From Anaerolinea thermophila (GTDB lineage Bacteria; Chloroflexota; Anaerolineae; Anaerolineales; DRKV01): a DNA stretch of 5,126 nt. How positions within the stretch are numbered: position 1 is the stretch's first letter; the number at the start of each line of letters is the position of its first letter. The notes beneath the pieces were generated by a model, which saw only the letters and a list, made by a program, of their open reading frames with translations, did no database searches and had not been told where the DNA came from. The stretch spans positions 1 to 5,126 of the forward strand of contig DYKW01000126.1 in assembly GCA_020722405.1 (NCBI GenBank). The letters run 5' to 3'. Below are positions 1 through 5,084 of the stretch, piece by piece. The position numbers and the translations under genes were made by a program.

Positions 1-50
1 ACTTCAATGTCAGGGTCCTGAAGGATGGCATTCGCCGGGTGGTGAAGTAC

Positions 51-70
51 GGGCGACTGGTCAGTCGCCT
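51..70. repeat. Near-perfect palindrome with GCGACTG/CAGTCGC arms
   Basis: GCGACTG at 53-59 is the exact reverse complement of CAGTCGC at 62-68, separated by only GT. One more G-C pair (52/69) and a G-T pair (51/70) extend it. The two-base centre is too tight for a normal RNA hairpin loop, so as RNA it would open to a larger loop; as DNA it is a nearly symmetrical site. It lies outside any gene, beyond the dnaK terminator. It resembles short dispersed palindromes common between genes in repeat-rich bacteria, but a protein-binding site is equally possible. Confidence 0.45.
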
Positions 71-79
71 CTCCAGATT

Positions 80-106
80 CTCTGCGTTCTCCGCGGGCTC
101 TGCGGT
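80..106. repeat. Three-copy 9-nt tandem repeat, core CTCYGCG
   Basis: CTCTGCG occurs at 80-86 and 98-104, and the variant CTCCGCG at 89-95, so the cores are spaced exactly 9 nt apart. The last copy runs into GGTAAA. The stretch is non-coding. The sequence resembles CTCTGCG-type dispersed intergenic repeats that I recall from several bacterial phyla; that family assignment is from memory. Nothing indicates a function. Confidence 0.5.
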
Positions 107-146
107 AAACAGATACGATGGTCGGGCATTTTGCATTTCACCTGAC

Positions 147-186
147 AAAAAAACGTTCCCCCTTCCAAATTCGGAAGAGGGAACGT
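147..186 (-). terminator. Intrinsic terminator of dnaK
   Basis: Read on the minus strand, an 8-bp stem (153-160 with 179-186), one A-C mismatch (161/178) and a further 5-bp stem (162-166 with 173-177) close a 6-nt loop, followed by seven T (plus-strand A at 147-153). It begins 24 bases beyond the dnaK stop codon. This is a textbook Rho-independent terminator and shows that dnaK transcription ends here. Confidence 0.93.
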
Positions 187-209
187 AGAAAATCGCGGGA
201 TAGGTAATC

Positions 210-2114
210 TCAGGCTTCGCGGAATTCGCCTTCCACGACCTCGCCTTCATCGTTCGGCCCCTGGCCGCTGCCACCCGTCGGCGGGGGGCTACCCGCGCCG
301 GGCTGTCCGCCTTGTTGGGCGTACAATTGCTGGCTGATGGCATGGAAGGCGTTTTGCAGGTCTTCGGACTGTCGCTTGATGGCCGCCATATCTTCGCCTT
401 TGAGCGTTTCTCGCAGTTGACGGATTTTCTCCTCGATGTTCGAGCGGTCGCTCTTGGAGAGTTTATCCTGCAAGTCGCGCATCACCTTTTCGGTCTGGTA
501 AATCAAAGAGTCCGCATTGTTGCGAACTTCCACCAGTTCCTTACGACGGCGGTCTTCGGCTTCGTGCTCACGGGCTTCACGCATCATGCGCTCGATGTCG
601 TTCTCGTTCAGATTCGTCGAAGCCGTAATGGTGACCTTCTGCTCCCTGTTCGTGGCGCGGTCTTTAGCGGCCACGTTCAGAATACCGTTGGCATCGATAT
701 CGAAGGTCACTTCGATTTGCGGAACGCCACGCGGCGCCGGCGGAATACCATCCAGGCGGAAGCGTCCCAGGCTCATGTTATCGGCAGCCATCGGACGTTC
801 CCCTTGCAACACGTGGATGTCCACAGCGGTCTGGTTATCGGCCGCGGTTGAAAAGACCTCCGTCTTCTTCACCGGGATTGTGGTGTTGCGCTGGATGAGC
901 ACCGTCATCAGGCCACCTTCGGTTTCCACACCCAGGGAAAGCGGGGTCACATCCAACAGCAACACGTCCTTGACTTCGCCACCCAGAACACCGCCTTGAA
1001 TGGCAGCGCCTACGGCCACCACCTCATCGGGGTTGACGCCCTTATGGGGTTCCTTGCTAGTCAACGAGCGCACCAGTTCCTGCACCATCGGCATGCGGGT
1101 TGCACCGCCCACCAGCACAACTTCGTCAATCTGGTTGGCGCTCAGGCCGGCATCGCGCAGCGCAGCGTTGAAGGGCGTGCGCAGACGTCCCACCAGGTCT
1201 TCGGTCAACTGCTCGAATTTGGAGCGACTGATGCGCATCTGCAAGTGTTTGGGGCCACTGGCATCTGCCGTGATGTAAGGTAGGTTGACTTCGCTTTCAG
1301 AAAGCGAGGAGAGTTCGATTTTCGCCTTCTCTGCGGCTTCGCGCAAACGCTGCAAGGCCTGACGATCATCTCGCAAATCGATGCCCTGCTCCTTCTTGAA
1401 TTCATTCGCCATGTAATTGACCAGCCGCTCATCCCAGTTGTCACCGCCCAGGTGCGTATCGCCGTTGGTGGATTTCACTTCCACCACGCCTTCGCCCACC
1501 TCCAACACGCTGACATCAAAGGTACCGCCACCCAGGTCGAAGACAAGAATCGTCTCATTGCTCTTCTTATCCAGGCCGTAAGCCAGTGCGGCCGCCGTCG
1601 GTTCATTGATAATGCGCAATACTTCCAAACCGGCAATCTTACCGGCGTCTTTGGTGGCTTGTCGCTGACTGTCGTTGAAATATGCCGGTACAGTGATAAC
1701 CGCCTGCGTGACCGGTTCGCCCAGGTAGGCTTCGGCATCTACCTTAAGTTTCGCGAGAATCATAGCCGAAATTTCCTGCGGGCTGTAATCGCGGTCTGTT
1801 TGCGGGATGAAAACGCGCGCGTCGCTATTTTTGCCTTCCACAACTTTGTAAGGCACCAACTGACGTTCATACTCGACTTCCGAAAAATGGCGTCCCATAA
1901 AACGCTTGATCGAGAAGATCGTATTTTCCGCATTGATTACCGCCTGTCGCTTTGCCGTCTGGCCAACTAATCGCTCGTCTTTTTTATTGAACGCCACAAC
2001 CGAAGGACACAAACGCGCACCTTCCGCGGTTGGAATCACGACCGGGTCGCCGCCTTCCATCACGGCCACAACGCTGTTCGTTGTCCCCAGGTCGATACCG
2101 ATAATTTTTCCCAT
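210..2114 (-). CDS. dnaK: Chaperone protein DnaK (Hsp70)
   Basis: ATP-dependent cytoplasmic chaperone that binds exposed hydrophobic segments and folds or refolds proteins with DnaJ and GrpE. The 634-residue length is normal. The nucleotide-binding domain (about 1-380) has GIDLGTTNS at 6-14, IINEPTAAALAYG at 168-180, VFDLGGGTFDVSVL at 191-204 and VVLVGGATRMP at 332-342. The interdomain linker DVLLLDVTPLSLG is at 383-395, followed by the substrate-binding beta domain and the helical lid. A Gly/Pro-rich flexible stretch (about 601-620) leads to the acidic tail EGEVVEGEFREA, usual for bacterial DnaK. The ATG is fixed by AGGAGGA at 2121-2127, 6 nt upstream. No grpE, dnaJ or hrcA is adjacent, no CIRCE operator (TTAGCACTC-N9-GAGTGCTAA) is present upstream, and I could not assign a convincing promoter in the AT-rich leader. 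Read-through from amrS on the same strand is possible. The gene appears intact. Confidence 0.98.
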   Translation of the reverse strand: MGKIIGIDLGTTNSVVAVMEGGDPVVIPTAEGARLCPSVVAFNKKDERLVGQTAKRQAVINAENTIFSIKRFMGRHFSEVEYERQLVPYKVVEGKNSDARVFIPQTDRDYSPQEISAMILAKLKVDAEAYLGEPVTQAVITVPAYFNDSQRQATKDAGKIAGLEVLRIINEPTAAALAYGLDKKSNETILVFDLGGGTFDVSVLEVGEGVVEVKSTNGDTHLGGDNWDERLVNYMANEFKKEQGIDLRDDRQALQRLREAAEKAKIELSSLSESEVNLPYITADASGPKHLQMRISRSKFEQLTEDLVGRLRTPFNAALRDAGLSANQIDEVVLVGGATRMPMVQELVRSLTSKEPHKGVNPDEVVAVGAAIQGGVLGGEVKDVLLLDVTPLSLGVETEGGLMTVLIQRNTTIPVKKTEVFSTAADNQTAVDIHVLQGERPMAADNMSLGRFRLDGIPPAPRGVPQIEVTFDIDANGILNVAAKDRATNREQKVTITASTNLNENDIERMMREAREHEAEDRRRKELVEVRNNADSLIYQTEKVMRDLQDKLSKSDRSNIEEKIRQLRETLKGEDMAAIKRQSEDLQNAFHAISQQLYAQQGGQPGAGSPPPTGGSGQGPNDEGEVVEGEFREA

Positions 2115-2235
2115 GGTAGTTCCTCCTAAAATTCGGATAGGTCAAAATAATGATAGTTTAATAACACAGGAATAGCATACCCCCTTTTTGTAATTTTTCT
2201 GTTAACTTTATGTAGGAAAAATATCAGCAGAATCT

Positions 2236-2325
2236 GGGGGAGTGACATTCCCCTCGGGTTTTCCTCCCCCCTCGGGGATCCCGCGCGAACGCCCCCACAG
2301 GGGGGAGGCGGTCCCTAAAGGGGGC
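2236..2325. repeat. G/C-tract inverted-repeat region between amrS and dnaK
   Basis: CCTCCCCCCT-type arm at 2263-2272 is the exact reverse complement of the arm at 2299-2308 (10 bp, 26-nt loop). Inside the loop is the palindrome GGGATCCC (2275-2282). A smaller hairpin GGGGA/TCCCC lies at 2237-2241/2249-2253. CCCCTCGGG is repeated directly at 2250 and 2268, and CCCTAAAGGG lies at 2313-2322. The region contrasts sharply with the AT-rich dnaK leader beside it. No T-tract follows the hairpin on either strand, so it is not a standard terminator. It looks like a small dispersed intergenic repeat, and it overlaps the last codons of amrS. Confidence 0.6.
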
Positions 2326-3424
2326 GCGGCACCCCAGGGCGATGCAGCGGGGCATCTTCAGGATGGGCGTACCACAACCCAGCCAGTTTTGTACCACACT
2401 TAGGGCAAACGCCATCAGCTCCCAAGTCATAGGCGTGTAACACGTAACCGGTGCGTTTCACCAAAGAGGTTTGGCAATGCGGACAGCGCGTACTCTCATA
2501 ATCACCCACATAACCGGGGATATTGCCGGCATACACGTAGCGCAGCCCGGCTTCTTCGCCAATTTCGGCCGCTCGAATCAAGGTCTGCACCGAAGTCGGC
2601 GGCGGATCGGTCATCTTGTAATCCGGGTGAAACGCGGTCACGTGCCAGGGAATATCCGGCGAAACAGAGGCGAGAAAACGGGCTGCCTCCATCAACTCGG
2701 CGGGAGAGTCGTTGAAACCGGGGATAATCAACGTAACCACCTCCAACCACAGCCCCAAATCGTGTACCCTTTGAATGCTGTCCAGCACATTTTGCAACAC
2801 GCCGCCCAGTTCCCGGTAGCGTTTATCCTGCATGCTCTTCAGGTCGATTTTGTAAGCATCCAAATACGGGCGCAGATAGTTCAACACTTCGGGCGTGGTG
2901 TTCCCGTTGGAGACATATCCACACAGCAAGCCGGCCTGCTTCGCTTGCTTGAAAATAGCCACCGCCCATTCGGAGGTAATCAGCGGCTCGTTGTAGGAGG
3001 AAACAACCGCCCGCGCACCGCTACGCAAAGCATACGCCACAATTTGCTCTGGCGAAGCACGCCGGATCAGGCTGGCGCCATAATCCGCGGTCGGGTCGCG
3101 CAGTGTTTGGGAGGTCAGCCAATTTTGGCAAAAATCACAGTGGAAATCACAACCCAGCATCCCGAAGGTGAGCGCGTCACTGCCGGGCAGCACGTGGAAG
3201 AAGGGCTTCTTTTCGATTGGATCAACCTGCAAGGCAGCCACATAACCCCACGGCACGCGCAGCACTCCATCCTGATTGAAGCGCACCTTACAAATTCCCC
3301 GCCGCCCCGGGCGAATCAAACAACGGTGCCCACATGCAAAACAGCGCACCGCGCCATCAGGCAGTTTTTCGTACAGTTCCCCCGGTACAGTCAATGAATC
3401 AAGGACATCTGCTATTGTTGCCAT
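2315..3424 (-). CDS. amrS: AmmeMemoRadiSam-system radical SAM enzyme (AmrS-like)
   Basis: Radical SAM protein of the family related to pyruvate formate-lyase activating enzymes; the substrate of this subfamily is not known. Residue numbers count from the chosen ATG (369 aa). An N-terminal four-cysteine cluster has Cys28, 31, 35 and 45 (CFACGHRC...GIC). The conserved DPIEKKPFFHVLPGS follows at 68-82. The radical SAM CxxxCxxC cluster (Cys92, 96, 99) sits in GCDFHCDFCQNW. SSYNEP at 142-147 and YKIDLKS at 191-197 are typical of the barrel. A C-terminal zinc ribbon has Cys314/317 and Cys340/343. The ATG is preferred over an in-frame GTG two codons upstream because AGG lies 8 nt before the ATG but only 2 nt before the GTG. 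The tail after the zinc ribbon is about 20 residues longer than I expect and ends in repeat-like DNA. No AMMECR1 or MEMO gene is in the window. Its own promoter lies at 3504-3532. Confidence 0.9.
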   Translation of the reverse strand: MATIADVLDSLTVPGELYEKLPDGAVRCFACGHRCLIRPGRRGICKVRFNQDGVLRVPWGYVAALQVDPIEKKPFFHVLPGSDALTFGMLGCDFHCDFCQNWLTSQTLRDPTADYGASLIRRASPEQIVAYALRSGARAVVSSYNEPLITSEWAVAIFKQAKQAGLLCGYVSNGNTTPEVLNYLRPYLDAYKIDLKSMQDKRYRELGGVLQNVLDSIQRVHDLGLWLEVVTLIIPGFNDSPAELMEAARFLASVSPDIPWHVTAFHPDYKMTDPPPTSVQTLIRAAEIGEEAGLRYVYAGNIPGYVGDYESTRCPHCQTSLVKRTGYVLHAYDLGADGVCPKCGTKLAGLWYAHPEDAPLHRPGVPRPL

Positions 3425-3431
3425 ACGCACG

Positions 3432-3435
3432 ACCT
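3432..3435 (-). promoter_or_regulatory. Weak ribosome binding site of amrS
   Basis: AGGT on the minus strand, with AGG 8 nt before the ATG at 3424. It favours that ATG over the GTG at 3430. It overlaps the stop codon (3434-3436) of a possible six-codon leader reading frame. Confidence 0.5.
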
Positions 3436-3503
3436 ATCGCTTGCGAGGTTTCATTTCTCTTTGAATCGGGCGTTTTTTCCAATTCTCACCAGACTCCAGT
3501 TTC

Positions 3504-3532
3504 AGTATACACAAAAACGAGTGGCATGTCAC
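3504..3532 (-). promoter_or_regulatory. Sigma-A type promoter of amrS
   Basis: On the minus strand, GTGACA (plus 3527-3532; 5 of 6 with TTGACA) and TATACT (plus 3504-3509; 5 of 6 with TATAAT) are separated by exactly 17 nt. Predicted transcription start is near 3497, giving a leader of about 70 nt before the amrS ATG. The spacing and both hexamers make this a good call, though it rests on consensus alone. Confidence 0.7.
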
Positions 3533-3597
3533 GACTCAAAAAAGGGAAGGAGGGGATCAAGGGGGGTAATTTTCTGTAACCCCAGAGAACAACTTTG

Positions 3598-3606
3598 TGT
3601 TAGAAT
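3598..3606 (+). promoter_or_regulatory. Candidate extended -10 promoter of slyD
   Basis: TGT-TAGAAT matches an extended -10 element (TGn plus 5 of 6 of TATAAT). No good -35 lies 17 nt upstream, which extended -10 promoters can tolerate. The greA promoter has the same layout (TGT-TAAAAT). Predicted start is near 3613, giving a leader of about 64 nt that contains two hairpins. TATAAG at 3613-3618 is an alternative. Confidence 0.4.
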
Positions 3607-3622
3607 TAAACATATAAGTTTT

Positions 3623-3656
3623 GCCTGGCACAACCAGGTTCCCCCGGTGTTACCGG
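3623..3656 (+). other. Two small tandem hairpins in the slyD leader
   Basis: CCTGG-CACAA-CCAGG (3624-3638, extendable by one G-T pair) and CCGGT-GTT-ACCGG (3644-3656) lie five bases apart, just upstream of the slyD ribosome binding site. No T-tract follows, so this is not a terminator. It may stabilise the leader RNA or serve as a binding site; either role is inference. Confidence 0.4.
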
Positions 3657-3667
3657 ACGATTTTAAT

Positions 3668-3671
3668 GGAG
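3668..3671 (+). promoter_or_regulatory. Ribosome binding site of slyD
   Basis: GGAG lies 5 nt before the ATG at 3677. It fixes the start there. The reading frame stays open upstream, back to 3461, but that extension carries no recognisable protein sequence and would cover the promoter. Confidence 0.7.
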
Positions 3672-3676
3672 TATCA

Positions 3677-4180
3677 ATGGAAAACGAACAAATTCCCCCG
3701 CAGAGCGTCGCAGACGACGTTGTTGTAAGCCTAGATTACACGCTACGTGTGGATGGCGAAGTAGTGGATTCAAGCGAGGACGGCGCTCCCATCGAATTTT
3801 TACAAGGTTATGGCAACATCATCCCCGGTTTGGAAAATGCCCTGTATGATATGAGAATCAACGAGAAGAAACAAGTGGTTATTTCCCCTGAAGACGGCTA
3901 TGGAGAAGTAGACCCAGATGCCGTTATCGAGATTTCCAAAGAGGAATTTCCACCTGACATTACCTTACAACCCGGCGTTACCTTACAAGTACAAGATAAC
4001 GAAGGCAATGTTATGCTGGCGCAAATCACCGATGTAGGTGATGAAACTGTTACATTGGATTTCAATCATCCTCTGGCCGGTAAAGAATTGCACTTCAATG
4101 TCACCGTTGTAGGACTGCGTGCTGCTAACGACGAAGAAATTGCACACGGTCACGTCCACAACAGCGAACATAGCCACTAG
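3677..4180 (+). CDS. slyD: FKBP-type peptidyl-prolyl isomerase, SlyD family
   Basis: Cytoplasmic folding catalyst that isomerises Xaa-Pro bonds and acts as a chaperone; characterised SlyD proteins also bind metals and can supply nickel to [NiFe] hydrogenase. The 167-residue protein has the FKBP half with Tyr21, Asp31, Phe41 and IIPGLE at 48-53, then PEDGYGEVDPD (71-81) leading into the insert-in-flap domain. DFNHPLAGKEL (128-138), the most characteristic SlyD motif, marks the return to the FKBP fold. The C-terminus is a short His-rich tail with His157, 159, 161, 165 and 167, far shorter than in E. coli SlyD, so any metal binding there is likely modest. There is no signal peptide. By eye the gene is less GC-rich than amrS and dnaK. 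It is transcribed divergently from amrS and ends at its own hairpin, so it appears monocistronic. slyD fits better than fkpA- or trigger-factor-type families. Confidence 0.93.
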   Translation: MENEQIPPQSVADDVVVSLDYTLRVDGEVVDSSEDGAPIEFLQGYGNIIPGLENALYDMRINEKKQVVISPEDGYGEVDPDAVIEISKEEFPPDITLQPGVTLQVQDNEGNVMLAQITDVGDETVTLDFNHPLAGKELHFNVTVVGLRAANDEEIAHGHVHNSEHSH

Positions 4181-4200
4181 ATTTTTTCAAACCTCAGAAC

Positions 4201-4234
4201 AAAAGCAGCGGCGGTTAACCTCGGCGCTGCTTTT
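4201..4234 (+). terminator. Hairpin terminator after slyD, possibly bidirectional
   Basis: AAAAGCAGCG (4201-4210) and CGCTGCTTTT (4225-4234) form a perfect 10-bp stem around a 14-nt loop that itself contains GGTTAACC. It starts 20 nt past the slyD stop. Only four T are present and they are part of the stem, so termination may be partial. The symmetrical A/T ends would allow function on either strand. Confidence 0.65.
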
Positions 4235-4288
4235 ACATGGTAGAGCAATCTCCCTGCCACAGGCGACAGACAACGAGCGTCCGCTGCC

Positions 4289-4354
4289 CACTATCCGCTG
4301 ACTACCTGACTAAACGACTAACAGACTATCCGCCCTATCCGACTAAGGACTAAT
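4289..4354. repeat. Degenerate GACTA tandem array, 8-nt period
   Basis: GACTA begins at 4300, 4308, 4316 and 4324, an exact 8-nt period of four copies. A decayed unit CCCTA follows at 4333, then GACTA at 4341 and 4348; a CACTA lies before the array at 4289. The approximate unit is CTGACTAA. The array sits in the roughly 200-bp gene-free stretch between the slyD terminator and the greA promoter. It is too short and too irregular for CRISPR. I see nothing else in 4235-4400. Confidence 0.65.
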
Positions 4355-4411
4355 GCTAAACACGGCTCACGAAGAACAATCAGATACGGGCGATGACCAC
4401 ATACAACATCC

Positions 4412-4440
4412 TTGCACCTCTCCAGAATCTATGTTAAAAT
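4412..4440 (+). promoter_or_regulatory. Strong sigma-A promoter of greA, extended -10
   Basis: TTGCAC (4412-4417; 4 of 6 with TTGACA) and TAAAAT (4435-4440; 5 of 6 with TATAAT) are separated by 17 nt, and TGT directly before the -10 makes it an extended -10. The bases immediately after it, GCGGCC, form an unusually GC-rich discriminator. Predicted start is about 4446-4448, exactly at the base of the leader hairpin. Confidence 0.8.
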
Positions 4441-4445
4441 GCGGC

Positions 4446-4494
4446 CGCGGCAAAAAAGGTGCTTACAGCACCTGAAATGCCGTGTTCTTTTTTT
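4446..4494 (+). terminator. Intrinsic terminator inside the greA 5' leader (putative attenuator)
   Basis: Inner stem AGGTGCT/AGCACCT (4457-4463 with 4467-4473, 3-nt loop) sits above a 4-by-4 internal loop and an outer stem of 7 pairs (4446-4452 with 4478-4484, one of them G-T). Seven T follow at 4488-4494 after TTC. All this lies between the greA promoter and its ribosome binding site, with only 6 nt from the T-tract to the GGAGG. It could give a leader RNA of about 45-50 nt and limit greA expression. No other plus-strand gene upstream needs it, since slyD has its own hairpin. Attenuation is inference from structure. Confidence 0.75.
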
Positions 4495-4500
4495 CTACCT

Positions 4501-4507
4501 GGAGGAG
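4501..4507 (+). promoter_or_regulatory. Ribosome binding site of greA
   Basis: GGAGGAG ends 8 nt before the ATG at 4516 and fixes the start. An upstream in-frame TTG-type start at 4459 would lie inside the leader terminator and has no ribosome binding site. Confidence 0.85.
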
Positions 4508-4515
4508 AACGCGCT

Positions 4516-4983
4516 ATGACGGTAAATTACTTGACAAGAGACGGCTTCCAACGTCTACAAGAAGAGCTCGAATACTTACGCACTGTCCGGCGTCAGGAAG
4601 TTGCTGAACGTCTGCGCGAGGCACTTGAAGGCGGCGACCGGGGCATAGACATGGATGCCGAATACGACGCCGCCAAGAACGAACAAGCCTTTGTGGAAGG
4701 GCGTATTGACGAATTAGAACTTATTCTGGCCAGCGCGCGTGTAATTGAAGCGCCTTCGCGAAGCGATACAGTTCAAGTTGGCAATACCGTGGTTATCCAA
4801 GAAGATGGCTTTGAGCCAGAAACTTACATCATTGTGGGCGCAGCCGAGGCAAATCCCAGCAACGGGCGCATCTCCAATGAATCTCCCCTTGGCAAGGCAC
4901 TTATCGGACATAAAGTGGGTGATAAAATCACCGTCCATGCACCGGCGAACACATTTACCGTGACCATCCTAGAAATCAAATAA
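4516..4983 (+). CDS. greA: Transcription elongation factor GreA with variant tip
   Basis: Binds in the secondary channel of RNA polymerase and stimulates cleavage of the backtracked transcript. The 155 residues compare with 158 in E. coli. The N-terminal coiled coil (about 8-77) includes EELEYLRTVRRQEVAERL and AAKNEQAFVEGRI. The C-terminal FKBP-like domain (about 82-155) carries the conserved SPLGKALIGHKVGD (123-136). The catalytic tip is unusual. E. coli has Asp41-LK-Glu44-N-AEY, while here it reads D41-RGIDMD-AEY, two residues longer, with Ile at 44 and Asp at 45 and 47. Cleavage activity may persist through the other acidic residues, or the protein may lean toward a Gfh1-like regulator; the sequence cannot decide. 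The gene has its own promoter, a terminator-like leader and a strong downstream terminator, so it is monocistronic and possibly controlled by attenuation. Family identity is secure. Confidence 0.95.
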   Translation: MTVNYLTRDGFQRLQEELEYLRTVRRQEVAERLREALEGGDRGIDMDAEYDAAKNEQAFVEGRIDELELILASARVIEAPSRSDTVQVGNTVVIQEDGFEPETYIIVGAAEANPSNGRISNESPLGKALIGHKVGDKITVHAPANTFTVTILEIK

Positions 4984-5010
4984 CACGGTGACTACTCATC
5001 CTGCTTTCCC

Positions 5011-5042
5011 GCCCTGCCGGTGTATCCGACAGGGCTTTTTTT
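5011..5042 (+). terminator. Intrinsic terminator of greA
   Basis: GCCCTG/CAGGGC (5011-5016 with 5030-5035), one C-A mismatch and three further pairs close a 5-nt loop, followed directly by seven T (5036-5042). It begins 28 nt past the greA stop. Classic Rho-independent form. Confidence 0.93.
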
Positions 5043-5084
5043 ACACACACCTTTTTTAGGTATCTGATCTAAAAATAGATTTTC

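Noticed and set aside
3..188. Open frame at the left edge (about 60 codons, plus strand)
   Set aside because: It runs through both repeats and the dnaK terminator hairpin, so it is unlikely to be a real gene end.
312..1970. Several plus-strand open frames antisense to dnaK
   Set aside because: They are by-products of dnaK codon composition; dnaK itself is unambiguous.
2174..2205. TTAACA and TATGCT as the dnaK promoter
   Set aside because: The spacer is 20 nt, beyond the usual 16-19, and the -10 matches only 4 of 6.
2263..2308. Inverted repeat as the amrS terminator
   Set aside because: The loop is 26 nt and no T-tract follows on the minus strand.
2471..3397. Long plus-strand open frame of 308 codons
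   Set aside because: It lies wholly antisense to the amrS-like gene, has no ribosome binding site and its translation resembles no protein family.
3461..3676. Upstream extension of slyD by 72 codons
   Set aside because: It covers the slyD promoter and leader, has no recognisable protein sequence, and a good ribosome binding site precedes the ATG at 3677.
4119..4301. Plus-strand open frame overlapping the slyD end
   Set aside because: It overlaps slyD in another frame and continues through the terminator hairpin into the repeat.
4289..4354. GACTA array as a CRISPR or leader remnant
   Set aside because: The unit is only 8 nt, there are no unique spacers, and no cas gene is present.
4441..4450. 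GCGGCCGC/CCGCGG palindrome as a regulator site
   Set aside because: It is better explained as the discriminator plus the 5' side of the leader stem.
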